The translations under genes and the position numbers were made by a program. A stretch of DNA of 64,000 bases, taken from assembly GCA_963971535.1 (NCBI GenBank), contig OZ020589.1, positions 77,970,159 to 78,034,158 on the forward strand, given 5' to 3'. The notes beneath the pieces are model-generated. The model was given only the letters and a program-made list of their open reading frames with translations. It ran no database searches and was not told the DNA's origin. Positions within the stretch are counted from its first letter, which is position 1. Each line of letters opens with the position of its first letter. This DNA comes from Notolepis coatsorum (lineage: Eukaryota; Chordata; Actinopteri; Aulopiformes; Paralepididae). Positions 1 through 11,027 of the stretch are shown piece after piece.

Positions 1-762
1 TTTGGCTTAGCAGAGGTTGGTTCAGAGCGAGGGAACACCACACTGAGCAGGGTGTTTTGTTTTGCTGAAGACATAACACTGATAGCAAGAGCGAGGGAGA
101 GGGGTTCATCTTAATGAAACAGTAGAAAACTGCATTTTAATGTGTGAAAGGTTAGCAGTTGTCATGACAACGCGGCACCTGACAACCAGAAAGGGGTGGG
201 CTATCATAGTTATGATGAAGATCCTATAAAGCTGACAGTGGTTCCGGGTAGGGCAGACTAAAATCTGACTGAGACTAAGAGGGAAGGAACCAGGAGAGAC
301 TCTTCCTCCTCCACCACGGAGGGGGGGGGGGGGGAGGGAGAATGCCACATCATCATTACAGTAGCTTCGGCTAACACGAGGAGGGTTCAGGCTAATGACC
401 AGGCCTGACCACTATTGGACATAACAGCAAAGGGACAATAGAACACACCGAAAGATCATTAGAATAGACTCTTCAAGGACGATACAATTTGATAACATCG
501 GATAACATCTGATTATGAGGTTCTGTTTATAGCAATAAAACAACGCTTTTCCTCATAAGGTATCTCACGGTGTCGAAGTGTCGAATTCTTACGGAGGTGG
601 AGAATTAGTATGGTTTATGGATTGCACTAACGGGGGAGATAAGGATCTTATCTGCCAGTATCTGAGACGTCAGGACCATTAAAATGACACAACGCAGAGG
701 AATTGGATGGAGGGCCAAACAGACGAAGACGTGATACTGGCCAGTTTGATCAGGATCTTACA
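1..762 (+). mobile_element. Endogenous retrovirus-like 5' LTR (left end outside window)
   Basis: This stretch repeats at 10315-11027 with about four substitutions, one net 45-base length difference and a different G-run length, as expected of the two LTRs of one provirus. The 3' copy shows that about 96 bases of this LTR lie left of the window. It has a TATA box (TATAAA, 225-230) and a polyadenylation signal (AATAAA, 534-539), and ends in TCTTACA at 762. A primer-binding-like sequence follows directly. The retroviral-type layout is seen in the sequence; I infer a recent insertion from the high LTR identity. Confidence 0.75.
225..230 (+). promoter_or_regulatory. TATA box of 5' LTR
   Basis: TATAAA sits inside a 50-base segment (223-272) that is replaced by 5 bases in the 3' LTR. 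The AATAAA signal is about 305 bases downstream, a normal U3-R spacing. I infer that this is the LTR core promoter. Confidence 0.5.
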
Positions 763-1535
763 GTTGATGCCGTTGGGACCCGGATTATTGCTTGCTTTGA
801 AGTTGCTTGAAAGGAAGAGACTGTGTGCAGTGCCGAGGCGTGAAGGGGTAGCCGTGGACGCGAGCCAAGCCAGCGAGCCGAGCAAGGCCGGAGAGATAAA
901 CAGCGCCATGGACCCAGCGAGCGAGCCGAGCAAGGCCGGAGAGATAAACAGCGCCATGGACCAGAACAACTGACGGTGAAAAGATAAAGTGAGTCTCAAC
1001 AACTTCACAAGCCAATAAGAAAATGAACAATAGTGTATCCGTAAACGTAATTAGTTTGACACAGAGAATGCCAGCTGTAATAGTGTGTTTGAATAACAGC
1101 AGAGCGGCACCGGTTTTTGTTTTGAAAATCGAGAGTCTTATCTACAGAGCACAGAAGCCACTGTATAGGACATGGGAAGGGAGGCAAAGGGGAGATGTTC
1201 ATTCAATTAAAGGGGCAACATCGTATTTAGTTTGATTACTGTTCAAAACGCAGAAAGCGGGAAGCGGGACTCTGACATGAAGGGAGCAGTGAACAAACGT
1301 TTACGGGTGTGGTCGGTAGCGAGAGAATGTTTGAGACATTAAAGGGACGGTGGGGGAAAAAAAGGGAAAAAAATTTGAGCAGACAAAATGGAGTTTTGGC
1401 CGCCATCTAGGGGGGCAGTGGGATAATACAGGCAAATGGAGGAGGAGTAGGTCGCCACCTAGTGGCGGAGGGGGGGGGTAGTGCTGGGGAGATTCCATTA
1501 CCCATAGGGGGATATTTAGAGTTTAATTCAATTAA
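763..1535 (+). mobile_element. ERV internal region, 5' part
   Basis: This is leader-like sequence between the 5' LTR and the TTAA insertion. It contains a direct duplication of about 47 bases (around 868-966) and a splice-donor-like AAAGTGAGT near 984. The last part (1466-1535) is one unit of a tandem repeat that resumes at 8529-8625 beyond the inserted block. No gag or pol domain can be recognised. Confidence 0.55.
765..786 (+). promoter_or_regulatory. Possible tRNA-His-like primer-binding site of the ERV
   Basis: Two bases after the LTR end the sequence reads TGATGCCGT, three extra bases, GAC, then CGGATT after one mismatch. This resembles the complement of the 3' end of metazoan tRNA-His, with one substitution near the start and a 3-base insertion. 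Position directly after the LTR supports a primer site; the tRNA assignment is tentative. Confidence 0.35.
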
Positions 1536-1932
1536 CCCCCTGAGGTCTAGAGTGTGTAGCTCCACCTTCTCAGAATATTCTCTTTTTTTTTTGTTACATA
1601 ATGTAAAATTACAGATTCATACCTTCAAAATAAGCCATCAATTGTCAAATTTGAGACGATAGTTTTCAATCAATGTCCTATCAAACATTCTGGTAAAATC
1701 CTAACTACTTTTCAGGATAGGACGAGAACTTGATCCAAGTTCATTCAGCTATCTGATGAGAGAACTACACTCCCAGAATTCAATGTGATCATTGTCACTA
1801 GAACCATTTCACACCTGGAGCAAAGGCCCAGTCATTCCTTTGTTATTCCAGTGAATGGACCCAGCAGGAGGCCTAGCCTAGCGACAAGCGGCCACTACAT
1901 AGTTGGGTATTGAAAAAATGCTCATATCCAAA

Positions 1933-1985
<53 letters not shown>

Positions 1986-2039
1986 TGGTATTTACAGTAC
2001 TGTACCATATCAAAAAAAAATAAGCAAACCAATAACAAT

Positions 2040-2190
2040 TTGTGGTTGTATTTCTCTAGAATGACTAGAAGACCTTCTGGGGTGGAAGCCAAGCCTGTTC
2101 ACACAACAGCAGGAACTTGCTGCACAGCCGCATGAATTTATTTTCATTGATGAGGCTGGATTCAACCTAAGCCAAACAACACACATTCAA
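2040..2190 (+). pseudogene. Fragment of IS630/Tc1-like DDE transposase
   Basis: One frame near 2119-2182 encodes PHEFIFIDEAGFNLSQ. The hydrophobic strand followed by DEAGF resembles the segment around the second catalytic aspartate of IS630/Tc1-family transposases. Only a few dozen codons remain and the L2 tail starts immediately downstream. A host gene that copied this motif is unlikely but possible. Confidence 0.4.
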
Positions 2191-2400
2191 ATCCAACCCT
2201 AACTAACCTTACTGTCATGCACTTGTCCTAATATACTAACCTACACTGTAGCACTCAACACTTTGATGAACATTGTTAGTTACTCAGCTGATAGAGTTGT
2301 GCCCTTCCTGATGACTTGTCGTACAGAACTTGTAAGTCGCTTTGGATAAAAGCGTCAGCTAAATGACTAGATGTAAATGTAATGTGTAAATGTGCAAATG
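2191..2400 (+). mobile_element. L2 LINE 3' tail fragment
   Basis: It matches the 3' UTR and tail of the L2 element at 34244-34440 nearly base for base, including AAGTCGCTTTGGATAAAAGC and the TGTAAATG repeat end. It is a 5'-truncated copy of about 200 bases with no coding part. It runs directly into a long TG microsatellite. Confidence 0.85.
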
Positions 2401-3217
<817 letters not shown>

Positions 3218-3374
3218 CAGGGGAGTAGCTGGGGGGGGGGGGTTAGGATGATTCCAAGGGCCCAGCAAATGCCCCAAATTTTTTTATAGATTGGGGGCCC
3301 CACATTTTTTAATAGATTGGGGGGCCCACAAATTGATTCTTTCATGGGGCCCAGAATCTCCAGCTACGCCCCTG
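3218..3374. mobile_element. Small hAT-like MITE
   Basis: The 157-base element begins CAGGGGAGTAGCTGGGG and ends with the inverted counterpart AGCTACGCCCCTG. Its interior repeats GGGGGCCCCACA-like text. CAGGGG termini are typical of hAT elements. The flanking 8-mers do not match well, so the target duplication is decayed or the class is wrong. Confidence 0.5.
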
Positions 3375-3995
3375 TGAGCGCACCTTTCTACTCAGAGAGC
3401 TGTCATCACCGTGATGCGCGCTTGAATGAACTGCGAGATAACTCATAACTCGTACACACACGCACTCTGTCTGCCATACAGTAGTTTATGTTGTTTTAGC
3501 GCGACGTGGGTATATACACGGGCGAGGATGAAAAGCATAAGACTACTTTTAATACATAAATTAACGTTCCGTAGGGTCCCGTGTATTCTCGAGAGAGAAT
3601 GATAATAATAATAATAATGCAGGACCTCTTCAGATTATATTATCAATGACAGACAGTGAGAAACACAACCCCCCCCCCCTCTCGTGCTGAAGAATATGCA
3701 TATTAGATCACTCAGTGATTAACACCTATGCGCTGTTTGTGTGTGCGCGCGTCCATGTATGTGCGTTTCGTGACGCGTTTGTAGTTCTTATCGCAAATGG
3801 AGATTATTACAAGCATACCATCTAGCAAGAATTAAACGTATTTACAAGTCGTATTAGGTTTAGCAAGTTGGGGGACGTATACCTTACATGTCAAAGCACT
3901 AGAAATGGCAATTTTTCTATTTTTATCGATTTCTGAAAATATGTGCTTTTTGAGCATTTAAGAGGATTCTAATTTCTTTTGTTGTCCGCCGACGG
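3375..3995. other. Noncoding spacer, nothing recognised
   Basis: AT-rich sequence with a short (ATA)n near 3600 and a C run near 3669. I see no ORF, structural RNA or repeat shared with the rest of the window. Confidence 0.5.
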
Positions 3996-4020
3996 GTTGA
4001 TTGATTGATTGATTGAAAAC

Positions 4021-4525
4021 TTTATTAACAGATTGCAGAATGGGTACAATACAGTACAGCTCAATACACACAATTGTTAAGGGGATGCAGACCAGAGAAA
4101 GACTTTCGTCTTGTTTACATCAGGGTCCCCCATTTTCAATTCATCAGGACATATATGACATACATGACATACAGATAGTCAGTACTGCTACATCTATACA
4201 TTTATGACATACCAGATTTGCAAATACAGTACTGTTTGTGATACAAAAGGAGTCAAGAAAAGGGAGTATATACATTTGACGTAGAAACTGTACATTGGAG
4301 GAGGTTGGGTGGGGGGGGTTGGGTACACTGGGATATTGACAACCATACTGGGTGATCTACATTGGAGGTGGTTGGGGGGGGGGGGCACACTGTATAAACA
4401 AGCAAAACTGTACATTGAGGGGGGGGGGGGAGACACTGTACAAACAAACAAAATTGTACATTGGACTATTGAGAAAACCATACTAGGTAAATGACTGTAC
4501 ATTGGAGGGGGTTGGGTTAGGATAT
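4021..4525 (-). mobile_element. LINE family A 3' UTR with G/C homopolymer tracts
   Basis: The plus strand shows repeated GTACATTGGAGG plus long G runs at about 4313, 4374 and 4418. The truncated copy at 36400-36620 has the same arrangement, so the C-rich 3' UTR belongs to the family and is not a local artefact. Confidence 0.7.
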
Positions 4526-5572
4526 TTACAGGGGCCAGTGTTGAATTGCAGTCTCCCGTAGGTGTCCCTTGAGAGAGGTTTTGAAAGTGGGTAGTGATCC
4601 ACATTCCTTTACAGCTTTGGGTAGGGCGTTCCACATTGATGTGGCATAATTGCGAAACGTGTTTAGTCCCTTATTTGAGCCGAATCTGGGTTTAACATGA
4701 TTTGTGGAGCTCCCTCTGGTGTTGTGATTGTGGTATTCACTGACCTTTGGGAAGTATTTTGACATGTACATGGGTACCTTGGTCGTGTAGTGTATCTTGT
4801 AGACCAGGCCCATTGCAAGTTGCTGTACTCTGTCGTCTACTCTAAGCCATCCTAGGTTGTCAAAGTGGGCAGGGGTGAGGTGGGTTCTAGGAGTAAGGTC
4901 AAGCAGTAGTCTGACCAGTTTGTTTTGAGATGTTTGTAATTTTGTTTTTAGCGCCTTTGAGGTGCTTTGGTACCATGAGGTGCAAGCATAGTCATAGTAC
5001 CCCTGAATGAGTGCTCCTGCCAGAGTCTTCAGGGTATTCTTATTTACCAGAGAGGAGATCCGGTACAAGAATCGAGTTCGTTGGTTGACTTTTTTTATTA
5101 CATTGGATGCCATTTTGTCACAGGAGAGATTAGCCTCTAGGATGGAACCCAGGTAGGTAATTTCATCTTTCCTTGTGACAATATTGTCACCCACTGTAAC
5201 TGAGAAGCCGTCGGTCTTGCTGAGTTTGTTATTTGAACCGAAGAGAATGGACTCTGTTTTGCCCATGTGTAATGATAGTTTGTTATCAGCGAGCCATATG
5301 CAGATTCTGCCTAGTTCCGAGCTGAGGGTTTTTTCAACCTGTAACTTGTTCTTGTCAGAGACCAGCAGGGCTGAGTCGTCCGCAAACAGGAACAAGTTGC
5401 AGTCACAAGCTGACGACATGTCATTTGCATAAATTAGGAACAGTAGCGGTCCTAGTATGCTTCCTTGTGGAACACCACAGCTCACTGTGAGGGGGGGGGA
5501 TAGGGTACCGTTTACCTCCACCATCTGTTCCCTCCCCTCAAGGTAGGATTGCATCCAGCTCACTGATAGACT
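4526..5572 (-). pseudogene. LINE family A RT C-terminal half
   Basis: It continues the RT after the MITE: GVPQGSILGPLLFLIYANDM, then LFADDSALLV with the catalytic DD pair, the KTESILFG primer-grip region and ITYLGS. A C-terminal extension of about 200 residues ends with WNALPKAVKEC before the stop at 4526. Residues before the first Met-like start in this frame belong to the MITE. A truncated copy with the same C-terminus lies at 35541-36370. Confidence 0.85.
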
Positions 5573-5580
5573 ATCAAAAC

Positions 5581-6036
5581 TAGGGATGCTCGATATTGGC
5601 TTTTTTACCGATACCGATATTCCGATATTGTCCAACTCTTAATTTCGATACCGATACCGATACCGATATCAACCGATACCGATATATGCAGGGTTTCCCC
5701 CCAAAAAAACTGAATAATTTCAGGTAATTAATAATTTCACTGGATGCATTCAAAAGGCTTTCTAAATGTAAGCATTATCTGTGCAAAATATGATAATTAA
5801 AAAAGTAAAAATTAACATTACATATCTCTTGTTGTTGAATTAAACCAACATGCATACTTTTGACAATAAATAAAATTAGAATTGGTTCTTACTTGCTTGC
5901 CTGGGTAAATAAAGGTTAAATAAATGTAAAAAAAAAAAATTTTTTTTTTTTACCGATACCGATATTTTCCGATATCACATTTTACTGCCGATATCGGCCG
6001 ATAATATCGGTCGGCCGATAATATCGGACATCCCTA
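5581..6036. mobile_element. hAT MITE inserted in LINE RT
   Basis: The 456-base element starts TAGGGATGCTCGATA and ends TATCGGACATCCCTA. It is flanked by perfect 8-bp duplications ATCAAAAC (5573-5580 and 6037-6044). Eight-base duplications with TAGGG-type ends indicate hAT. Both subterminal regions carry many CCGATA/TATCGG motifs, which are likely transposase contact sites. There is no coding capacity. Confidence 0.92.
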
Positions 6037-6044
6037 ATCAAAAC

Positions 6045-7479
6045 CAATTGCTTTTAGCTTGTCAATCAGAATGGAGTGATTGACCGTGTCAAAGGCCTTT
6101 TGTAGGTCCAGCATGACCATGCCGCAGTATTTGCCTGCGTCCACCTCTTGTTTGATGTAGTCATTCAAATAGAGAAGGCATGTGTCAGTGGAGTGGGATG
6201 TTCTGAAGCCAGATTGGAATTCGTAGATTAGATTTTTTTCCGCTAGGTACTTTTCGACCTGTTCGTAGACAATTTTTTCCATGACTTTCGAGATGGAGGT
6301 GAGAATAGAAACAGGGCGGTAGTTGCCTGGGTCTAATTTGCTGCCCTTTTTGTGCAGAGGGGTCACCCTCGCAATTTTGAAGTCCTTGGGGACGTGTCCC
6401 TGTTTTATGGAGAGGTTTATTATGTGTGTGATGATTGGGGTGATGGCGGCTGCTGAGTCTCTGAGGAATTTGGAGGGGATGTTGTCATGGCCAGTGGCCT
6501 TGTTAGGTTGGAGGGCGCTCAGTTTATTGAGTACCTCATCTGTTGTTACCATTTCCAGCTTGAAGTCGTCCTTGCGGACCCCTAGGTTATTGTAGTAAGC
6601 TACTATGTGTTCTACCCCATAAAGCCCTGAGTGGGAGGGTAGTTTGTTTACCAGTGTTGTGGCTATGTTTGTGAAGAAAATGTTTAAGTAATTGGCTACA
6701 TCCAGCTTGTCTGTGATGAGCGTGTTGTCCATTTTTATGTTTATGTTTGAGAATCTGGTTTTAAGTTTTTTACTGCATCCTAGTTGATTATTGAGTAATT
6801 TCCAAAGTTCACGTGGTTTGTTTTTGTTTTCCTCAGTTTTGTCATTGATGAAATTCTTTTTTGCAGTTTTGATCATGGAGTTTACGTCGTTTCTTAGTCT
6901 GTTTCTTTCTAGTTTGAGTTCAGTCACGTGGGCTTGGAGTTCACTGCTCGTGCTTTTAGTAAGCTTTGACTGACTTTTACGAAACTCAGAGCATTTTTTG
7001 TCTCTGGTTTTCATAGCGGCCAGTATTTCGGAGTGCATCCACGGCTCAGCGCGATTTTTTACCCTGGTGGTTCTTAGGGGGGCCATGTCGTTTAGTATTG
7101 TTGAGAATTTTGTTTTGAAACCAAGCCATGTTTCTTCAACCAGTGTACCATTGAGTTCATCTGACCAGTCCAGACTCTCCAGTTCAAGGTTGAAGGCCTC
7201 GCTAGAGTAGGTTTTGAGGTCTCTAGATGTGACTGTTTTGTGGCAGCCAGCCTTTTGTTTTATTTTTTTGCGGGTACAGAATATCATATAATGATCACTT
7301 AACCCGCATGCTATAACCCCTTTATTGGAGATCTTGGACTTGTCGGAGGTCAGAATGAGGTCAATGGTAGTCTGAGTTGATTCACATACACGTGTGGGTT
7401 GGGTGATTAGCTGGCTGAGGCCGTGCAGATCACAAAACCTACTGAATGACTTGAAGACGGGTGCATCTTTTCGTTGCAT
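6045..7479 (-). pseudogene. LINE family A endonuclease C-terminus and RT N-terminal half
   Basis: The 481-codon frame starts just after a GDWN endonuclease motif and carries the SDH motif (GLSDHYMIF). A linker leads into the RT fingers and palm: NYRPVSILTSISKVMEKI, then LDLQKAFDTVNH with the first catalytic aspartate. The frame ends at the 8-bp target duplication of a MITE. The RT continues in the next pseudogene segment on the other side. The deletion in the endonuclease upstream means the protein cannot be complete. Confidence 0.85.
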
Positions 7480-8476
7480 ATCCGTGTTCCAGTCTCCAAT
7501 AAGAATTTTTTCTTAGTTTCTGAGAAGTTTCTGAGAAGCACAGTATGTTTGCCTTACCATTTATGAATAATTGTTTGATTTCATCCAATTTGTTTTTTAA
7601 GCTGTTAATGTTAATGTGAAAAATGTTCAGTCCATTGGCGTTGGTTATTTCATTGATGTTGGCAGGTTCGAAGTATTGTTCGTTTGTGATCTGTTCCTCT
7701 GTGTGGGGCTGGGGGGCTTTGTTGTTGTGGGTGGGAAGGGGGGAGGGGGGGGTCGGGTCCCGCGCCGTGCTGGAACAACAAAGAAGGGGGGAGGGGGGGG
7801 TCGGGTCCCGCGCCGTGCTGGAACAACAAAGGACTCGTTCCTGGATGTTTTCGTTGTTAGCTCTGCTAGCTAGCCGGCTATCGGGCGTCGAGATGTTTAA
7901 ATCCCGCGTCAAGTTGGTCGTCATGGTTTCGACCCTCGGTTCACCTCCTCTCGTCTCTGCCTCACGTGTGCTTGTCTGCTGCGGCGTCATTGGGGGAGAT
8001 TCGCCGCCCGCGCTGTGGATGTAGCCACAGGTTGCGTTGTCGATGCTGTTGGTCGCGATGGGAACCTCCATCGCTTCTTGCGTTGCCAGACCAAGTCTTC
8101 TAGCCTGAGTTCTGGTCAAAACCGGGCCTGGGTTTAAATGAATGTCTCCCGAAAGTAGCAGAACCAGGATGATCATGGTCCTACGGTCCAATCTGCCAGT
8201 CGGGGGTAGGTTTTTCCGTACCGGGCTCGCTGTTAGTAGCGTGTGTATAGCCACTGTTCCGACGTCTATGTGTTTCTTTTCCGAGCCATTGAGAAGGTAG
8301 AAGTCACTGTGGGTCTCGTTAAATCCGTTTTCACTTCTCTCCACTTCTGTTTGATGTTGCTTCATTGATGAATTGAGGTATAAGTCCGTAATCCATATTA
8401 GCAGGAGTAGAAAATGTCCACAAAATCTTGTTGATTTGGTTGTTTGGCGAGAGCTCTCTGTAATGCGACTGCTCAT
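7439..8476 (-). pseudogene. LINE family A N-terminal region with 2A-like motif and start of endonuclease
   Basis: A 345-codon frame. Residues 101-109 are hydrophobic and run straight into GDIHLNPGP (110-118, bases 8123-8149), which matches the 2A ribosome-skipping consensus ending NPGP. After a low-complexity linker, where a 15-residue block is duplicated (bases about 7741-7830), the frame enters the APE endonuclease N-terminus near residue 285 (FHININSLKNKLDEIKQLF, then CFSET). About 100 endonuclease residues are then missing, and the next GDWN motif lies in another frame. 2A-like peptides are established in some non-LTR retrotransposons. Translation from this Met is inferred. Confidence 0.7.
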
Positions 8477-8720
8477 GACTGCGCCGGATGTCTTTTCGGG
8501 TTCAAAGCTCCAGCGTGACCTCTAAGGGTTAAGGAGTTTAATTGCGGAGGGGGGGGGGGGGGGGGGGTAGTGCTGGGGAGTTTCCATTACCCATAAGGGA
8601 ATATTTAGAGTTTAAGTTAATTAAGGAGTTTAATTTTTTTCAAAATTACCAACTGCTTGTGTGTACACACGGTGGTGTATGTGAGAACTTTGTAAAGGAA
8701 CTCAAAGTGTGGTATAAAGC

Positions 8721-8880
8721 GACGGTGACAGCTCCAGGGTGACGGTAGACAGCCCCGTAGGGTATAGAGCGACGGTGACAGCTCCAGGGCGACGGTAGAC
8801 AGCCCCGTAGGGTATAGAGCGACGGTGACAGCTCCAGGGCGACGGTAGACAGCCCCGTAGGGTATAGAGCGACGGACAGC
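8721..8880 (+). repeat. 50-bp tandem repeat, three copies
   Basis: The unit begins GACGGTGACAGCTCCAGGGC and ends GGTATAGAGC. Copies run 8721-8770, 8771-8820 and 8821-8870, then a partial fourth. Copies 2 and 3 are identical. It lies in the ERV interior. Confidence 0.95.
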
Positions 8881-9344
8881 TCTGTTGTATGTTAGATGAT
8901 AGCACGAGTACGTATGTGAGTTAGGGGCAGGGAACCAACCTGCTCTGTTGTATGTTAGAGCGATGCTCGGTTGTATGTTATTATCATAATAATAATATCG
9001 ATATACAGGTTAATTAAATAGTTTAATTATTGAATGGGTTAAATAAGAATTGCACAGAGAGATGAGATGCGGTTTAATTAAATAAGTTTAATTATGAAAT
9101 AAGAGGGGGTTCGATCTCCAGTGGGGCCTTCTCACACCTAATAAATAGGCAGAGTCTTGAGGGGACACGTCACCAGAAAGAACTGGCGCGCGCTGGGGGT
9201 CACCCGTGGGACAAACGTAGAGCGCCGAGTGGGTATCGTTTAGCTGCTGGTGTCACGCCGGAAGACAACCAAACAGGGAACAGCCCTGTAGGATTAGATA
9301 TGGGTGTTGAGAAGGTGGGGGACTAATAGAGAACAAATAGCGCC

Positions 9345-9839
9345 ATGGGCTGTAGGACACTCACACCGTCCAACAGTCTGAAAGGGCGTGGCCATGGCAG
9401 GGGCTTGCAGAGGAAAAAATATATAGAGAACGAGCTGCAGGCCCAAAGCCACGGTAGACTAATAGAAAACACAGGGTCGAGTGTACAGGAAAACTGCCGG
9501 CGTGGTGTTTCTGCTTTCAGAGTCTGGAGAGGGCCGACGGCGGTGGAGAGGAGCCTCAACCAAGATGACCGACAGGGCGGAGATGACCGACGGGGCAGAG
9601 ACGGCCAACGGGGCGGAGACGGCCGACAAGGCGGAGTCCAGCGGTCGCAGGCGGTGTTTGCCCAGGGGAGAACGAGGCGGACATCGGAGGGGGTTTCCCT
9701 GCGGAGACGCTGTTTAGAGAGCGTTTTGAAACAACAGAGCACGGGCGGTGAATCATGGACAAACAGGGACTTCCTTTCAGAGTCAATCAGGAGATCGAGA
9801 GACGAGACAACAGCGAGAAGTCCGGTGTTCATTGATTAG
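9345..9839 (+). CDS. Unrecognised ORF in ERV interior
   Basis: A 164-codon frame rich in Arg, Gly, Asp and Gln, with repeated GGD/GRD text from a short internal repeat (GGCGGAGACGGCC-like). Overlapping frames on both strands are also open, so the ORF may only reflect GC-rich repetitive sequence. No gag, pol or env motif is visible. It may be a remnant of a gag or leader protein. Confidence 0.2.
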   Translation: MGCRTLTPSNSLKGRGHGRGLQRKKYIENELQAQSHGRLIENTGSSVQENCRRGVSAFRVWRGPTAVERSLNQDDRQGGDDRRGRDGQRGGDGRQGGVQRSQAVFAQGRTRRTSEGVSLRRRCLESVLKQQSTGGESWTNRDFLSESIRRSRDETTARSPVFID

Positions 9840-9978
9840 GAGTATGATATATAAATGGAGGATTCATATAGAAGATATATGTATAGAAGGATATATATAT
9901 ATATAGAAGGTTGAAGAGGGAAAACAGTAAAACAACAGGATAGAATTATTGGGAGCAGACAGAGGAGCTCCAATTGTG

Positions 9979-10158
9979 ATGAGTCGTTGGATGTTGTTGG
10001 TTTTGGTGGTCGGTTTCGGTTCCCTTTGTGCACGAAGGGGGGCGCAAACAGACATCAGGCAGCAAGATCACTGGGTTGACCGTGGGCCGTCTTCGTTTCT
10101 TGTGCATGAGAGATGGGGTTGGTTTGCTTCAACCACAGGCTATTTTTGGCATAATTAA
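9979..10158 (+). pseudogene. Short ORF with signal peptide, possible env N-terminal remnant
   Basis: From the Met at 9979 (an in-frame upstream Met is at 9949) the frame encodes a strong hydrophobic signal-peptide-like start (MSRWMLLVLVVGFGSLC), about 40 polar residues and a stop. It ends only about 50 bases before the polypurine tract. That position and the leader suggest the truncated start of an envelope gene after internal deletion. Sequence similarity to a known Env was not tested. Confidence 0.4.
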
Positions 10159-10207
10159 TTAAAAAAACCAAATAATGATTTATGATTCTGAAGGTTGATT
10201 AAGAATC

Positions 10208-10218
10208 AAAGGGGGGAA
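10208..10218 (+). promoter_or_regulatory. Polypurine tract of ERV
   Basis: AAAGGGGGGAA directly precedes the TG that opens the 3' LTR at 10219. This is the usual plus-strand primer layout of gammaretrovirus-like elements. Confidence 0.8.
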
Positions 10219-11027
10219 TGAGGGATTTGGGGTGCTTTTTCAATGTATGTGATGTATAGATTGGGGGAAGATGGTAGCATCTAACGGTGCCAGGTCAGAG
10301 AGGGCAGAAATGTGTTTGGCTTAGCAGAGGTTGGTTCAGAGCGAGGGAACACCACACTGAGCAGGGTGTTTTGTTTTGCTGAAGACATAACACTGATAGC
10401 GAGAGCGAGGGAGAGGGGTTCATCTTAATGAAACAGTAGAAAACTGCATTTTAATGTGTGAAAGGTTAGCAGTTGTCATGACAACGCGGCACCTGACAAC
10501 CAGAAAGGGGTGGGCTATCATAGTTATGACGAAGATGGGAAGACTAAGAGGGAAGGAACCAGGAGAGACTCTTCCTCCTCCACCACGGAGGGGGGGGGGA
10601 GGGAGAATGCCACATCATCATTACAGTAGCTTCGGCTAACACGAGGAGGGTTCAGGCTAACGACCAGGCCTGACCACTATTGGACATAACAGCAAAGGGA
10701 CAATAGAACACACCGAAAGATCATTAGAATAGACTCTTCAAGGACGATACAATTTGATAACATCGGATAACATCTGATTATGAGGTTCTGTTTATAGCAA
10801 TAAAACAACGCTTTTCCTCATAAGGTATCTCACGGTGTCGAAGTGACGAATTCTTACGGAGGTGGAGAATTAGTATGGTTTATGGATTGCACTAACGGGG
10901 GAGATAAGGATCTTATCTGCCAGTATCTGAGACGTCAGGACCATTAAAATGACACAACGCAGAGGAATTGGATGGAGGGCCAAACAGACGAAGACGTGAT
11001 ACTGGCCAGTTTGATCAGGATCTTACA
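10219..11027 (+). mobile_element. ERV 3' LTR
   Basis: The 809-base LTR opens TGAGGGATTTGG after the polypurine tract and closes TCTTACA. From 10315 it matches the 5' LTR. The 50-base segment with the TATA box is replaced by 5 bases near 10537. AATAAA is at 10799-10804. The adjoining AAAG at 11028 is the candidate target duplication; its left partner is outside the window. Confidence 0.85.

Larger units (their letters stand above)
3996..8500 (-). mobile_element. Near full-length non-LTR retrotransposon (family A), broken
   Basis: On the minus strand this LINE runs from an N-terminal ORF (8476) through endonuclease and reverse transcriptase to a 3' UTR ending in a TGAT-type tail (3996-4020). 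The same family recurs at 35541-36908 and as 3' tails at 24536-24690, 39199-39398 and 43722-43930. Its RT core is that of APE-type LINEs, with I/Nimb-like or CR1/L2-like features; I cannot settle the clade. It lies inside the TTAA-flanked block and is split by a hAT MITE at 5581-6036. Confidence 0.85.
8529..10218 (+). mobile_element. ERV internal region, 3' part
   Basis: It resumes with a repeat unit matching 1466-1535, then a 50-base tandem repeat, then GC-rich sequence, a short signal-peptide ORF, and the polypurine tract directly before the 3' LTR. No pol domain is present. Total ERV interior outside the inserted block is about 2.5 kb, far below a full retrovirus, so gag-pol and most of env were lost or this was a defective non-autonomous unit. 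Confidence 0.6.

Noticed and set aside
8702-8905. 67-codon ORF with repeated peptide
   Set aside because: A translation of the 50-bp tandem repeat.
9323-9832. 169-codon minus-strand ORF in the ERV interior
   Set aside because: It is antisense to another equally open frame, with no recognised motif.
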